Of a stretch of DNA of 64,000 nt, positions 1 through 12,000 are shown piece by piece. The first letter of the stretch is position 1, and each line of letters opens with the position of its first letter. Location of the stretch: NCBI RefSeq assembly GCF_000276665.1, contig NW_004955435.1, forward strand, positions 1,710,892-1,774,891, in the 5' to 3' direction. The notes below the pieces were generated by a model, which saw nothing but the letters and a program-made list of their open reading frames with translations, did not search any database and was not told where the DNA came from. The position numbers were made by a program, and so were the translations under genes. This DNA comes from Chinchilla lanigera. Its lineage: Eukaryota > Chordata > Mammalia > Rodentia > Chinchillidae.

Positions 1-93
1 TTTTTTTGGTTTTTCTCCGGTACCGGGAACCAAACTCACGACCTTGCGCTTGCCAGGCAGGCGCTTTTGCCGCTGAGCTAAATCCCCGGCCCC
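1..93 (-). repeat. ID-type SINE (cut by window start)
   Basis: On the minus strand the head reads GGGGCCGGGGATTTAGCTCA, followed by a tRNA-like body and CCCGGTACCGG, then an A-rich tail reaching base 1. Box A (TAGCTCAGCGG) and a box B-like GGTCGTGAGTTTG are present. It abuts a B1 element. Confidence 0.9.
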
Positions 94-100
94 ATTTTTT

Positions 101-247
101 TTGGTCTTTTTGAGACAGGATCATCCTATGCAGTTCAGGTTGGCCTTGAGCTCACTTTGTAGCCCAAGCTGGTCTCCAGCTCGCAACGATCCTCCTGCCT
201 CAGCCTACCAAGTGCTGGGATTACAGGCATGTATCACCATGCCCGGC
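101..247 (-). repeat. B1 SINE
   Basis: Reads GCCGGGCATGG at its head on the minus strand (241-247 backwards), with the 7SL-derived body and GAGACAGGA near the tail. Monomeric, about 140 bp, poly-T (tail) at its left. Diverged by several substitutions from the better copy at 31361. Confidence 0.9.
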
Positions 248-1469
248 TCTTAAATTTCTTTTATCAGTAAACCACTTTACCTCCCCTACCCCATTAATTT
301 CCTTTTCTTTCCTTTTCCTTGATCTGTACAGTGTCCACTTTACTGGGTTCTGCTTATTATACCTCATTTCATTTTGTATAATTGTCTTATGCTTTGTATT
401 CCTACAAATTTGTACATTTGTGGTTAGATGAAGGCCTGTTCAGATGATCTAATTTTTAGCAAGGATATTTTGTATGTGTAGTCCCTATAATTCTTGCATC
501 ACTGCAAGAGGAACAGAATGTCTAGTTGTCTCTTTGTAATGTTAACATATATCAGTAGATTGAGGTGTGTTTAGCTTGATGCATCAGTTCTAGAGTGTTC
601 CCATTGTAAGGTTGCCATTATTCTTCTGTCTAATGGTCTTTAGTAGCAAATGGTTACAGTTCATTGGTTATAGCAAAGATACTTTTTTATCCAACGTATA
701 TTAGTTGGAATTCCTGTTAAGAAAGGTAATTTCCAAGAACTAGTCACACTGAAGTTTTTTTTTTTCCTATCAGAGAAGCAGGACAGATTGTGAGTTTTAA
801 AAAAAAAACATTCCTGATGAGATGGTCCCCTACCCACAGAGTTTGTGTTTTTTTGTTGTTGTTGTTGTTTTTTATTGTGGTTGTTAGTGTTGTGAGTGTA
901 TGGGTTTTAAGGTTTATTTTACAGTTCAGTGCAGTGATTGTTCCTTTCAGAATGCTTAAATTATTTCATCGTAGGCCAACTAGGACATAAAATACCAGTT
1001 AATTTGTTACTTCTTGAAGTGTCCTTTCTTGTTCCAGACTTTATATCACCCATTTCTTGAAAAAGTTCTGGTTTCTATGAGATTTGGGAAAAAAAATGGT
1101 CCTTAAAAACCACAATAATGTGGGTTCCAAGGTGGGTTCTCATTGCTTAGTGTTACTGCTTAAAGGCCCTTTCCATGCACAATTAGCATATTTTTGATAG
1201 AAACACATTATGAGCTCATTTGTTTCCAATTCATATTTAAGGGTCCACAATTTGGGCCCCTTTGATTTTTATATTTGTAACTCTAGTACACTGAAAGTCT
1301 TGTTTTGTAACATTGACTTTTACATGTATAAACATTGTTGCTAGTATTGCACTGACATTATTAGTTAATAAAGTTTAAGGTTTCTTTAGACTCATTTTTG
1401 TCTTTAGCATATATTCCACACACAATAGTATGGTCATGGAACTTGAAAGTTTATTGAGAATTCCTTTGT

Positions 1470-1585
1470 AGCTCTTGCTATGCAGTACAGGCTGGCCTTG
1501 AGCTCACTGTGTAGCTCAGGTTGGCCTTGAACTTGTGATGATCCTCCTGGCTCAGCCTTCCAAATGCTGGGGTGCCCAGCCCTAA
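1470..1585 (-). repeat. B1 SINE, truncated
   Basis: Contains the B1 body (ATGCAGTACAGGCTGGCCTT, CCTCCTGGCTCAGCCTTCC) but lacks the usual ATTACAGGCATG segment, so it has an internal deletion. Its head end is next to an ID insertion. Confidence 0.85.
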
Positions 1586-1603
1586 GTTAATGTTTGATTT
1601 TTT

Positions 1604-1709
1604 GTTTGTTTGTTTGTTTGTTTTTGGTTTTTCTCTGGTACCGGGAACTGAACTCACGACCTGTGCTTGCCAGGCAGGCACTTTGCCGCTGAGCCAAATC
1701 CCCAGCCCC
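1604..1709 (-). repeat. ID-type SINE with target-site duplication
   Basis: Minus-strand ID, head at 1709 and CAAA-repeat tail at 1604-1625. Flanked by AATGTTTGATTTTTT at 1589-1603 and 1710-1724, a perfect 15 bp duplication, so a fairly recent insertion. Confidence 0.92.
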
Positions 1710-2013
1710 AATGTTTGATTTTTTTTTTAGAAATACTTTAAAATACCAACAAGGATTATCTGGCCCGAAGGATTATCATCCATGTTTTCTTCTTCTATAT
1801 GTTTGTATTAAAATATGCAATATATATTATTTTAAAAGATGAAAATATGAGACAGAATTCTTTGATTGACTCTTCTGGTCTCATATCCTAGTCCCTGAAG
1901 ATTAGAAAGCAAAACAACTACATCTAGGGATAGTTTCCTTTGTGGGAGATGTCATGTTTTAGGCTCTGTTCCAGTAAACTATAAAAGTCATTTTTATGTG
2001 TGCAGTGTCTTTT

Positions 2014-2044
2014 CTTGATCTTAGCCAAAAGGCAGAGAAGTGAT
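2014..2044 (-). pseudogene. U2 snRNA 5'-end fragment
   Basis: On the minus strand, 2044 back to 2014 matches the first 31 nt of U2 snRNA (core CCTTTTGGCTAAGATCAAG), with three mismatches near the 5' end. It is cut off after position 31 and followed by a short A-rich run (AAAAGACA). This looks like a 5'-anchored truncated retropseudogene, not a functional RNA. Confidence 0.8.
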
Positions 2045-2879
2045 CTGTACTGTGTCTTTAATTCATTATGTTATCCTTTTTCTTAGTATTTGTGTACACT
2101 GCTGTGAGATCATTTGTGTGCTATCTTACATACTTTTGATGAAGATGATTCTAACAACACATGTATTGTTTTACTTGAAGGTCTTGAACTTTCATCTTGT
2201 TGCTTCTTGGGCTTAATGTTTTTGTGTATGGATTCTTTTATAGAAATGCTTTATTTTGACTGATATTTTGCCACCTTGTCCTTGTTTTCTTCCTAGAATC
2301 TTTTGACATACTTTTCAAGATGTGTGAATATATGTGAACTCCATGAATCTGTCTGTAATAAAAAGCTTGAATGTTCACAGTATTGTCTCATGTACTTTAT
2401 ATTCTGTCCTTACCCCATTATAGGTATCTAATGCAATGATTTTTTCTTACTCTTTTCAGTATGATTTTTTCATGTAAATAACAAAGCCTTCTATATCCAT
2501 GAGTTTTGTCTGCATTGGTGTTTCTCTTTTGAAATTTTATGAAATGCCTGTGTCTTTCATTTAATACAAAAATACATTAACTCATTTTGTAGTTTTAAAA
2601 TTAAATTGTGGTTACTGGTTTTTTATTGGCTGTTTGTGTTGCCAGTATTTTTCCAGTTTGTTGCTAGCCTTGTCACTTTATGCTGTGTTTTGAAGAGGTT
2701 AACTGATAAATACAATTTTAGTATGGCAGAAGTTCTCCTTGCATGCTAGTTGAAAATTGTGATCTCATTTTTTACATATTTTAATTTTTCCAGTGTTTTT
2801 CTGCACATCTTCCTTGTTAAATGTTGGAAGACTTAGTTTAAAGCAGTCCGTGTTGGAAAAACAAACTGCTATTTTTCAC

Positions 2880-4345
2880 TACAGCAGTCAACGCGAAGGG
2901 TTGTGTGACCCTAAAAGATACGGAGATTTCTCCCCACCAGCAGGCGAGCAATTAATTCTGCAGTAGCTATTGATGTCTACTGCAGTTCAATTCTTACATT
3001 CATTATTTACCTGGAGACAGCCTCAGATTCCACAAGGCTTCACTCCAGTTACCAATCCCAAATTGTACCTTTGCCCTGACCAACTTAAATTTAGATTAGA
3101 AAAAACACTTTTACTGGCTTAAAGGATTTTACAAAGAAAAGGATGAAGAGATGTGTAAGGTGAGGTATGGGAGAAAGGGTATGGAGATCCATGTGGGTCC
3201 TGATTTGTGTACCGAGAGTCCCAGTAGATGAGGTTAGGCTGTTTATCTCAAAAATCAAATGAAAAAGTAGTAGTGAAAAGTAGGAAAGGAATTTATTCAG
3301 TAAAGCCATATGGGCTTTTGTTTTACTATTTTCTTTTTTTGGTACCAGGAATCGGACTCAGGGCCTCGTACTTGACAGGCAAGCATTCCTGGCCCCATTA
3401 AAGCCATATGGGAAGAGAAAGGGAGATCAGGTGTCCAGAGCCTTGCCGTCCAATACTGAAAAAAGCTTTAAGTTTAAATAGAGAAGAGAAGAAAAGTGAG
3501 GAGGGAGTTGGGAAATGAGGGCAAGAAGTACACATAGTTAAGCAGCCTTGGTCAAGCTGTGGTCTGCTTGATTGTTATGTCTGGTCTCCAGGGTGCTCTA
3601 GGAGGTCTTCAGGTGTAGTCTTTGTTTCTGTCATGGGGTAATTGCTCCTACTTAGGTAGACAGTTCAAATGGTGGGGTGATCTAGCGGCAAGACACCCTG
3701 TTCCTAGACTCTAGAAATTTCTTAATGTTTTATCTTGGTGTCTTCAGTCTTGAAGAGACACGGTTAGATAAACATATTGGGAGTTTTTAGATAGACCCTC
3801 ATTAAGTAATTCACCTGTCTATGTACAGAGCTGAATGGGAATCCAACCCAAAGTTTAAGGTACTGAGGAGATAGATACTGCACAAAATGAATGGAAGACA
3901 GGCCACACCTTTATCTTGTCTTTATCCCTAGGACATCTGTAGGCACAAATAATCAGTGCTGCTTATGAAAAGCAGCCTCTTAAGTCGCTGTTAGAGAAAC
4001 TGTACAGGGCTATTCAGAAGCTTTCCAAACCGCACTTTTGGATTTTTATGGAGACTTCATGACGTTGGCGCGATTGATGAAATTATTGGTCATTGCTGAC
4101 CAACTTCGACTTCTTCCCCTCTCTTTCTCAAGAGACTGGAGTGTGATACTGACAGTTGCGTTCCTCATACCTTGGTTGGTCTTCTTCCAGTGAACTGCCC
4201 CCACTCTGAAGTTACCCATCAGCTATAAGTCAGCTCACTAGCTTACAAAAAGGTTTTGTCATTTTGGAGATTTTCCAAGGATTTTAGGCTTTAAATGCTA
4301 GGAAATGGGGATGAAGACCAAATATATATTTCAGAATATCGCAAA
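2880..4345 (-). mobile_element. ERVL-type (MLT2-like) LTR remnant
   Basis: The right end, AAATGGGGATGAAGACCAAATATATATTTC, matches by recall the start of MLT2-type ERVL LTRs in reverse orientation; further left, the ATGGAGACTTCATGACGT and CGATTGATGAAATTATTGGTCATTGCTGACC segments fit the same LTR class. No coding part is present. An ID was inserted later at 3315-3398. Boundaries are approximate. Confidence 0.55.
3315..3398 (-). repeat. ID-type SINE, internally deleted, nested in LTR
   Basis: Minus-strand ID-like sequence (GGTACCAGGAATCGGACTCA, GACAGGCAAGCATTCCTGGCCCC) flanked by TAAAGCCATATGGG at 3301-3314 and 3399-3412. Part of the box A region is missing. Confidence 0.85.
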
Positions 4346-5024
4346 TTTGAATAATACTTTTAAGCTTTTTAGTTATTGTTGAAATAATATGGACATAGAT
4401 ATTTGTGACCACTTTGCGGAATTTACAGTATTTCCTTTTATGTTTAGTTTCCTTGGGTCTTTAAGAGTTTACATACAAAGAATTTTAAAGATATTTTACA
4501 CGTATTCATTAAAAGCGTTAAAAATTTTCCTGTTTGTATTGGTCTCTGCCACAAAATTGTTTTTTGTTTGTGAATTTGGTAGCAATCCAGTTCCCTTTTG
4601 TTTACCCCATAGAGTTAGCCAATTAAGTTAAAATCGTCAGTGCCATTTTCTCTCCATATTATAGGTACATACATCTTACAATACAGGCTAACCTGCAGAA
4701 TGCAGAGCACACTGGCATAAGTAGAGTAGAAGTTGATTTCTGTCTTATAAGCAGAAGTCCTACCTGGTGTAAGAAAGTATTGTTAGTCTACTCCATAATG
4801 TTCACTGTGCTTTCTTTCCTCTTGTTTCATTGGTCCCTAAGCTCTCATTTTTGGCTGCCTGGGCTGATGTATAATTGTGTAACTCTTTTTTTTTTGAAGG
4901 GACGAGGCTTCCTAGAGAGTGTTTATTTTGTTGTGGTTTTTAAAAAAGTCAACTTGGTCTTACTGATCCTCTTCAGCATGTCATTTATGTATGTGTTTTG
5001 TGTTCATTATATATATTTGCCATA

Positions 5025-5185
5025 TGGAGACAAGACTTCATGACCTTTGCACTGAGCTACATCCCCCAGACCTTTTTAAAATTTATTTTGAGACAGGGTC
5101 TTGCCAAGTTGCTCAGCTATTCTTCTGCTTCAGCTTCCCAGATTTCTGGTTTTACAAGCTTGTGCGCTCATGTTTTCCAGCTTTG
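5025..5185 (-). repeat. B4-like (ID plus B1) SINE
   Basis: Minus-strand ID-like half (TTTGCACTGAGCTACATCCCCC) next to a B1 half with TTTTGAGACAGGGTCTTGCC. Old and diverged. Confidence 0.65.
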
Positions 5186-6657
5186 TCTTGTATATTTTAA
5201 TAGATTATGAGCTTTCTTGTTCCCCAGTAGGTCGGTAGTACTGAGTGTATCTATTCATATCTTTGTTCTGTTTTTCATAGACCACAGATAGTCCTATGGG
5301 TTTTTGCCTTACTTCTCTCAGAATCTGATTTTCCTCGGGAACTTGGTATTTGTGGTCCTTGTCTCATGTCTGTCATGATTCCCTAGATTTCATCATCTTG
5401 AGTCCCAACAGTTCTTGCTTGCCTGCTAGATAGCCCTAGGAACTTCCTACTTGGGAGTAACTGATGGTAGTTGGATTGAACAGGTACAGTGAAAAGAATA
5501 TACAATAAATATGACAAAAAACCATTAATATTATTGAAATTAATGCCAAATAGCCTCTAACTTGTAATTTTGCGCTTTTGTTTATGTGATCTCTTTTTAT
5601 GTTTCTTCCTTAGATTGGCATATAAATTTCGTCATCCTTTGTGGACATTTTCCTAATTTTCTTTAGGATGCTAGTTTTTTTGGAAAGTTGTTGATACCCA
5701 GGAGGAAAAGTTTTTGTGGTCAGTTAGGAAGAGACATGCCAATCTTAGCATTTAATTTCTTAGTTGAATTGATGAATTAACTTTTTAAAGAGTACATATT
5801 AGTAAAGATTTTGATTCTGAATTTAAGTACTGCTAACAAGATGTGTATCAACAGACACTAAAATGGAGCAGCCATCAATTATTACCATTAACTCGTTCAT
5901 TTTATGTATATTCTAAGTTAAATAAATCATGTTTCCTGTAAAACTGTTCCATCAGTCAGTGTGCTAATGTTTGGGTATAGTAGTTATGAGCTTTTTATTT
6001 AGTGGAGAGACAAACTTAATTGCTTTTTTATAACACTGTACAGTTGATACTGCTAAATTCCCCAAATTGCAAATGATTTGATACTAATTTTTCTGACTCA
6101 GTTATAGTGATAATTTAATATACTCTCAGTAGATATAAAAATAATTTAAAGAGCAAAATTGACTACACATAAAGAAGTAAGACTTTGCCATGCATAGATT
6201 CATGGTAGTAAAGAATATGAGAATATCTTGTATACATAAGTCATATTCCCCACCCATCAGCCTTTATAATTACTTAGGATCACTGGGGTAGAAAGAGTTC
6301 GATATATAAGAAAGCAGAAAGCCAGAGAATATCATGATGATACACATTTGAAAAGAGATCAAATACACTTTGGTAAACTGGTAGGGGAGGAATCAAATTG
6401 ATTTTGGGGAACTAAGGTGGTGTGGTATAAGCCGTTGACTATCAAGAGGGTTATGTCTTCTGTTCAAGTGAGTAAAGAATGAATGGTTGCTCTTTTTCTT
6501 TTAACCTTACCATCTGATTTGCAGTTCCATTGATTTATGGATGGGCTGATTTTATTCACTGTGTGTAAGAAACTTCCACCTTCTGTCCTGTGTTGCTTAT
6601 GGAGTGATTTTAAGTGATTTGATAGAAGAACAAAAGCCACAAAAAAAAAAAAAAATA

Positions 6658-7050
6658 CAGTAGTCCTCCCTTATTTGTGGTTTTACTTTCTGTGATTGAT
6701 TTATTTACCCTTGGTCATTCTTGGTTTGAAAATAGAAAATGAATATTCTTTAAATAACAGTTCATCAGTTTTAAATTGGATGCTATTCTGAGCAGTGTGG
6801 TAAAGTCTCTTGATGCCTTGCTTTATCCTGCCTGTAGACATGAATCATCACTTCATCCAGACTATGCACATGTCTGTGATGCCTATTAGTCACTTAGTAG
6901 CTGTTTTATATGACAGACATCACATAGAATGTTGTGGCATGGCAGTGCTTGTGTTATGTAACCCTGATTTTACTTAATAATGGCTCCAAAGAATAGTGCT
7001 GCATAGGAAGTGCCAGGGTATAAAACAAAAAGGGACAGATTACTTTTAGT
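6658..7050 (+). mobile_element. Tigger DNA transposon, 5' part
   Basis: Starts with CAGTAGTCCTCCCTTATTTG and continues through ATGAATCATCAC, TTAGTCACTTAGTAG, GGCAGTGCTTGTG and TTTTACTTAATAATGGC, which I recognise as the pogo-type Tigger 5' region running to its transposase start. Coding part decayed and cut off. Confidence 0.75.
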
Positions 7051-7269
7051 ATTAAATGGCAGGGTTATGGAGCATATAGGAAAGAACAGTTTGTACAGGG
7101 TTTCAAGTTTTCAGAAATCTGTTGAAGGTCTTGGAACACCTTCCAGGGTAAGGAAGAGTACAGTATGTGGCTAAGGTTACACAGTACTTAATAGCAGTGG
7201 CAGAGGCCTGTTCATGTCATGCTGGGAAACAGAAGAGAGAAGAGGAGCAAGGGTCTGAGGTCCTAGTTT

Positions 7270-7405
7270 CCCCAGTAAATGTAAGCCCTCGTGAGTAGAA
7301 GACCTCCCATTCGCCTCCACCTCTTAAAATTCTACCACCTCCCAGTAGTGCCATAGGCTGGGGACCAAACCTTTACCACATGGGGGACATTCACACAAAC
7401 CATAG
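7270..7405 (-). mobile_element. MaLR-like LTR end
   Basis: CCAAACCTTTACCACATGGG then GGACATTCACACAAACCATAGCA matches the terminal part of MaLR-type LTRs in reverse. The rest of the LTR is missing or diverged. Confidence 0.5.
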
Positions 7406-7444
7406 CATTTATTAATAAGTTTGTATGAACCTTTCGATCATACT

Positions 7445-7620
7445 TGGGAATATTACAGTGAACACTGTTTATATGGGCCAGGCACTTTGGTATGCATATG
7501 TTGTAACATTTAATTCTAAGGACCATGATACAGATGTTATCCATATTTTACAAAAGAAGAATTTAAAACTTAGGATGGTTAAATATAATGACACAGTTGG
7601 TAAGTGAAAGTTGAATTCCA
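7445..7620 (-). repeat. MIR SINE
   Basis: Reads like an antisense MIR: GGGCCAGGCACTTTGGTATG, TTTAATTCTAAGGACC, GTTATCCATATTTTACAAAAGAAG, AGTTGGTAAGTGAAAGTTGAATTCCAGAGC. Ancient and diverged. Confidence 0.7.
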
Positions 7621-7720
7621 GAGCTCATTTTTTTCAATTCAGCCCATATTGAATACTTAACAGGAAAACAAAAAAGAGGTAGACAAGATTTTTTGTGGAT
7701 AGTGAACCAATAATACAGAT

Positions 7721-7862
7721 CAGTGGTTCTTAAATTTTAGTATATTAAAATTAGACCCACTCTGAATTTCTTATTCAGTAGATCTGGGATACATCAAAGA
7801 ACATAAATTGCCCATAGATTTCCAGGTCTGATGGTAGTCTAAGGGACCACACTTTGAAAAAA
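7721..7862 (+). mobile_element. MER5A hAT-Charlie MITE
   Basis: Begins CAGTGGTTCTTAAATTTTAG and continues through TTATTCAGTAGATCTGGG to GGGACCACACTTTGA, the MER5A pattern. Non-autonomous DNA transposon. Confidence 0.8.
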
Positions 7863-8131
7863 AATCTATGAAGTGTATCATTATATCCTTATAAAATCTA
7901 ACTACGTCATGCCAAATCTTCCCATACCTTGATTACAAATTAGACTTGGTATAAATAATGTATTAATTGGCTTGAAATTTTTTTTTATTTTGTATTTCTC
8001 TAAACATTTGACACTTAGGAAGAAAACACTTTTAAAAACGTACAAGGGAGATGACTTATGAATTTCTTTTGTTTACCATTTTCATATTTATTTGTGAGTT
8101 AAAACATAGATGAGTTTAAGCACAAATTACC

Positions 8132-8278
8132 GGGGCTGGGGATTCAGCTCAGCGGCACAGTGCCTGCCTGGCAAGTGCAAGGTCGTGAGTTTGATTCCCG
8201 GTACCAGGGGGCGGGGGACGGGACGGGACGGGACGGGACGGACACGACACACAACAACAACAAAACAACAACAACAAA
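8132..8278 (+). repeat. ID-type SINE with GGGAC-repeat tail
   Basis: Head GGGGCTGGGGATTCAGCTCA, box B region GGTCGTGAGTTTGATTCCC, end CCCGGTACCAG. The usual A-tail is replaced by GGGACGGGACGGGAC repeats followed by CAACAACAA. Flanked by CACAAATTACC at 8121-8131 and 8279-8289. Confidence 0.92.
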
Positions 8279-8965
8279 CACAAATTACCATAAATTTTAA
8301 GGTTAATTTGTTTTTTTTGGACTTCTTTAAATGCTTTGATAAATTATCTTTACTATGTATTTTTCATTTTAATAGTTACGTCCACCTTTATACTGATTAG
8401 TTGTTTAAATCAGCTAGTAGAAATACATTTTTAGAATACCAGTAACTAAAACATCAATGGCTAGTTTGAGTAACTGCAGTTTGTAAACATAAGAATTTAC
8501 AATTTGCCCTTAAAGGATTTTAGGCCATGATTCAGTCATTTTATTTTTGCAGAGAAATGTTTGATTCCATAAATTGTGCTTTTATTTTTAATTTTTTTGT
8601 ATCAGTGATGTATACATCTGTTTAATTTTAATGGTGATGATGTTTAATTCATAAGTACGAGTTTCAAATTTTAAGGACCTGATTTATCTGGATAAGTAAA
8701 GGCTCCTGGGATGGAAGATAACAGAATATTTTTTGAGAAAATCTAGCTGCTATGTTTTGAGTTTTTGGTAGAAAACTGATACAGCTTTCTAAAACTTTCT
8801 GATTATGGTACCTAATCATTTTTTCCTATATATATATTGCCAGTAGTATAACATTTGACATTGATTTTTAAATGAATATATGAAATGTTACATGTAAGTG
8901 ACAGGTTTTCAGATTAATACTTTTGAATTTAAAGATGTCTTGTGCTTGTTTTTTTGTGTTTATAG

Positions 8966-9041
8966 AGAGGATCTGACGAACTACTCTCAGGCAGTGTTCT
9001 CAGTAGTCCAAACTCTAACATGAGCGGCATGGTAGTTACAG
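8966..9041 (+). CDS. PTBP2: PTBP2 exon 3
   Basis: 76 nt, starting in phase 0 after TTTATAG and ending before GTAAGC. It encodes [19 protein letters not shown] then SGMVVT, plus the first base of the next codon. This is residues 14-38 of the human numbering, the N-terminal region before RRM1 that in PTB family members carries part of the nuclear localisation and export signals. Acceptor and donor are both good matches. The fit to PTBP2 is direct. Confidence 0.95.
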
Positions 9042-12000
9042 GTAAGCATTCTCTTAACAGCCTAGCATTTGTGATGTGATAGAACAGAAAATTCATACTA
9101 GGGGCTGGGGATTTAGCTCAGCGGCAAAAGCGCCTGTCTGGCAAGCGCAAGGTCGTGAGTTCAGTTCCCGGTACCGGAGAAAAACCAAAAAAAACCAAAA
9201 AAAAAAAAGAAAATTCATACTAAAACTAATCTACACCACAATAGCCCTTATTTTTAAATGCTGACTTGAAACAGTTTAGAGGACATTGTGTGTCCTGTGA
9301 CCTCACATATACTACACGAGCATTCTACCACAGAGCTATTCCCTTAGCCCTAAAATATCTTTTTCTTTGTTTTTAACTGTGTGACTATTTAATTGTTTTA
9401 AATTAAAAATATATTTGACACATAAGTAATATTTACAGGGTATAGTGTAACATTTCAGTAAACACATAATATATAATGATCAGATCTGGGTAATTGGTCG
9501 TATCTGTCACCTTAGAAATTTATTATTAGAATACATTGAAAATCCTTGATTTTATTTATTTTATTTAAAAATGTTGAGGTGAGTTCTCACGGTGATGTCC
9601 AAGTTGTCCTTAAACTCCTTGTTCAAGTGGTCTTCCATCCTCATCACTAGGTAGCTGAGACTAATGCCTGTTCTGCCACAGCCAGTTCTTGATTGCTGCT
9701 TTTTTTTTAATCACAGAAATACACCTTTTTTTTTCATGTTAAAATCTCTTCATGTACCCTTTGTGCATTTTTCTTAAGTTTAGGTTGTTGTGTTTGTGTG
9801 CATGTAGTTTTAAGTATTCTTTATATCATAAACTTTAAACTATATTTAAAATCTAAAATATTCAAGTATATAGTTTGCTTTGGCATCGTTTTTTGCTGTA
9901 ACAATATTTTAATTATTTCAGTTGATTTCTTTGATGTTACCTACTTACAAATTTAAGGTGACTTATTTAGTGTTTAAAGTTGAGTTTCTTTAAATTCTAT
10001 GTGTCTGAAATGTCAGTTATTTTAACATCTGTTAACAATTTATAAATTTTTAGACTTTAGTTTATGGCTGATTGACTAAATCTTGAGTGCGATTATTATT
10101 AATTGAATGAATTTACCTTATAAGCCCTACATTTCACAGTATTTACCTGAAACTAAAGTTTTGGGGTATTTTTCCTATATCTTTACTGAAATACTTGCAT
10201 TCAGTAATAAAAGGTTCATAAAAGACTAGAAGACATTTTATTTTCCCCTAGGTAACTGTTGTGTATATGTGCGTCTTGAAATACACATACATATTTTTGA
10301 CATTTCAGTTAACTAAAATTTATAATGAAGTACTTACCAAATGTAGTTGTAATGATTTGAAGATGAATTTGTTAATATATATTACTAAGTACTAGTTTTC
10401 CTGTGTAGTGATTACAAAACAAAAATGACAAAGCCGTGATTTTGATAATCAAGGAATCATGTACAAATAATTGAGCAAATAGGCTTAAGTGTCTTCAGCT
10501 GTGCTTTCTTTTTCTTTTTTATTAGTACATAATAGATATTTGAAATGTTGTTAAAAATAATATTCAGACTGATAAGAGTAACTGGTAGCAGCTTGGCCCC
10601 TTTTCCAGTTTCTTCCCCTAAAACCAGAAACTGTCTAATTCAATAAAACACACAGTACAGCTGATGAGCAGAAACTCTGAGATGATTATCCTTGAGTGAA
10701 GGGAAGCATGAGGTGAATTTCCTGATTACTCATTGGAGTACCTTCCTGTTGTAGCTGAGGGTAGTGGAGCCCAAGCAAAGTATAGACGTCTCTGATCTGA
10801 AGAGACTTTAGGTTGGAATTCAGAACACCTCAAGCATCTGTGTTTTGTGGAGAAGGACCCTGGAGAAAAGGAGATTGTCCAGAAGTTTGGGTATCGTGCA
10901 AAGGGCAGAATGTGGTTCACTTCATCCAAAAGTTTGGGTAATGACTGGCTTACACATGTGCAGATTAAGACTTTGCAACATTTATGAGAAATCACCTTTT
11001 CCAGGGCTGGGATAAATGATGATTCTGTAGGTTGAACAGTGTTGAGACATTAGACATTTTACAGAGAACCTGATGCTCTCAAGATAGACTACAGAAAGCT
11101 TAGGACCTAAAAGAATCATAAAATAAAGGATCTTTTTAAGAAGTGCCACTTATCTCAGAAATTGAAAGTCTAAACCTAAAAGGCAGAAGCTTCATCAGTA
11201 GTTTAGTTTCCTGCCAGAACCAGACTACTCTTAAAAAAGACAACATGATTCAGTCTTCCTACAGCTAGTATCAATCAGTGTCAATAGCCTGCCATCAAAA
11301 ATTGCAAGTCATATGAAGTTGGAAAATATAATCCATAAACTACAGAAGCAGCACTCAATAGTCATTTTCTACAGTAACCTAGATATCAGAATTAGCAGAC
11401 AGAGACTATACATATTTTCAATCTCTTAAGGGAAAAGACTGAAATAATGAACAAACGGAGAATGTGTTAGGAGATTTAAAAAATACAAAGAAAGCATATA
11501 GAAACATTCTAACAGAAAGGTAGGATATTTGAAATAAAACGTTGATCAAAATTAGCAGCAGAATGAAAACAACAGAAGAAATTTGATGAACCTGAATACA
11601 GATGACTAGTCTGCTAGAGGGAACAAAATATATTTACGAGATAGTCAAGCAGTCTGAAGAGTTCTAGAGTGAATAGAGAATGGGTTGAGGAAAAATTGTG
11701 TGTGTGTGTGTATGTGCATGTGTGTTTGCAGTTGGGACGGACTGAAAACTTGTAAAATTTGGAGGAAATATCAACATACAGTTCTAAGAACCTCAGTTAA
11801 ACCTCCCATGCAGGATAAACTATAAAAACCATGTTTAGGCACATAATATTGAAAACTAATGATAAAGAGTAAATCTTAAAAATAGCTAAGAAAAAGACAT
11901 CTAACCGGCAAATACCTTCCTTGCACTAAAAGAAACTAACCTCTGCACACTGAATGGAATGTGATTATATAGACTGGGAACTGCAGAAAGGTAGTAAGGA

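Larger units (their letters stand above)
1..8965 (+). other. PTBP2: PTBP2 intron 2 (3' part)
   Basis: No coding exon is recognisable before 8966: the short exons encoding MDGIVTEVAVGVK were looked for and not found, so the window starts inside intron 2. It holds an ID/B1 cluster (1-247 and 1470-1724), a U2 snRNA fragment (2014-2044), an ERVL-like LTR (about 2880-4345), a B4-like SINE (5025-5185), a Tigger (6658-7050), a MaLR end (about 7270-7405), a MIR (7445-7620), a MER5A (7721-7862) and a young ID (8132-8278). Between these is AT-rich unique-looking intron with nothing else I can identify. The polypyrimidine tract and acceptor TTTATAG precede 8966. Confidence 0.8.

Noticed and set aside
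2880..4345. Endogenous retrovirus with coding capacity
   Set aside because: Only LTR-like sequence is visible; no gag, pol or env frame of any length in or next to it.
1..8965. PTBP2 exons 1 and 2
   Set aside because: Looked for codons of MDGIVTEVAVGVK with a donor; no match found, so they are taken to lie upstream.
9101..9208. Possible tRNA gene
   Set aside because: Boxes A and B are present, but the rest is the ID SINE with an A-rich tail and a target-site duplication.
11697..11722. GT-rich run as regulatory element
   Set aside because: Ordinary short microsatellite inside L1 debris; the same holds for 37401-37415.
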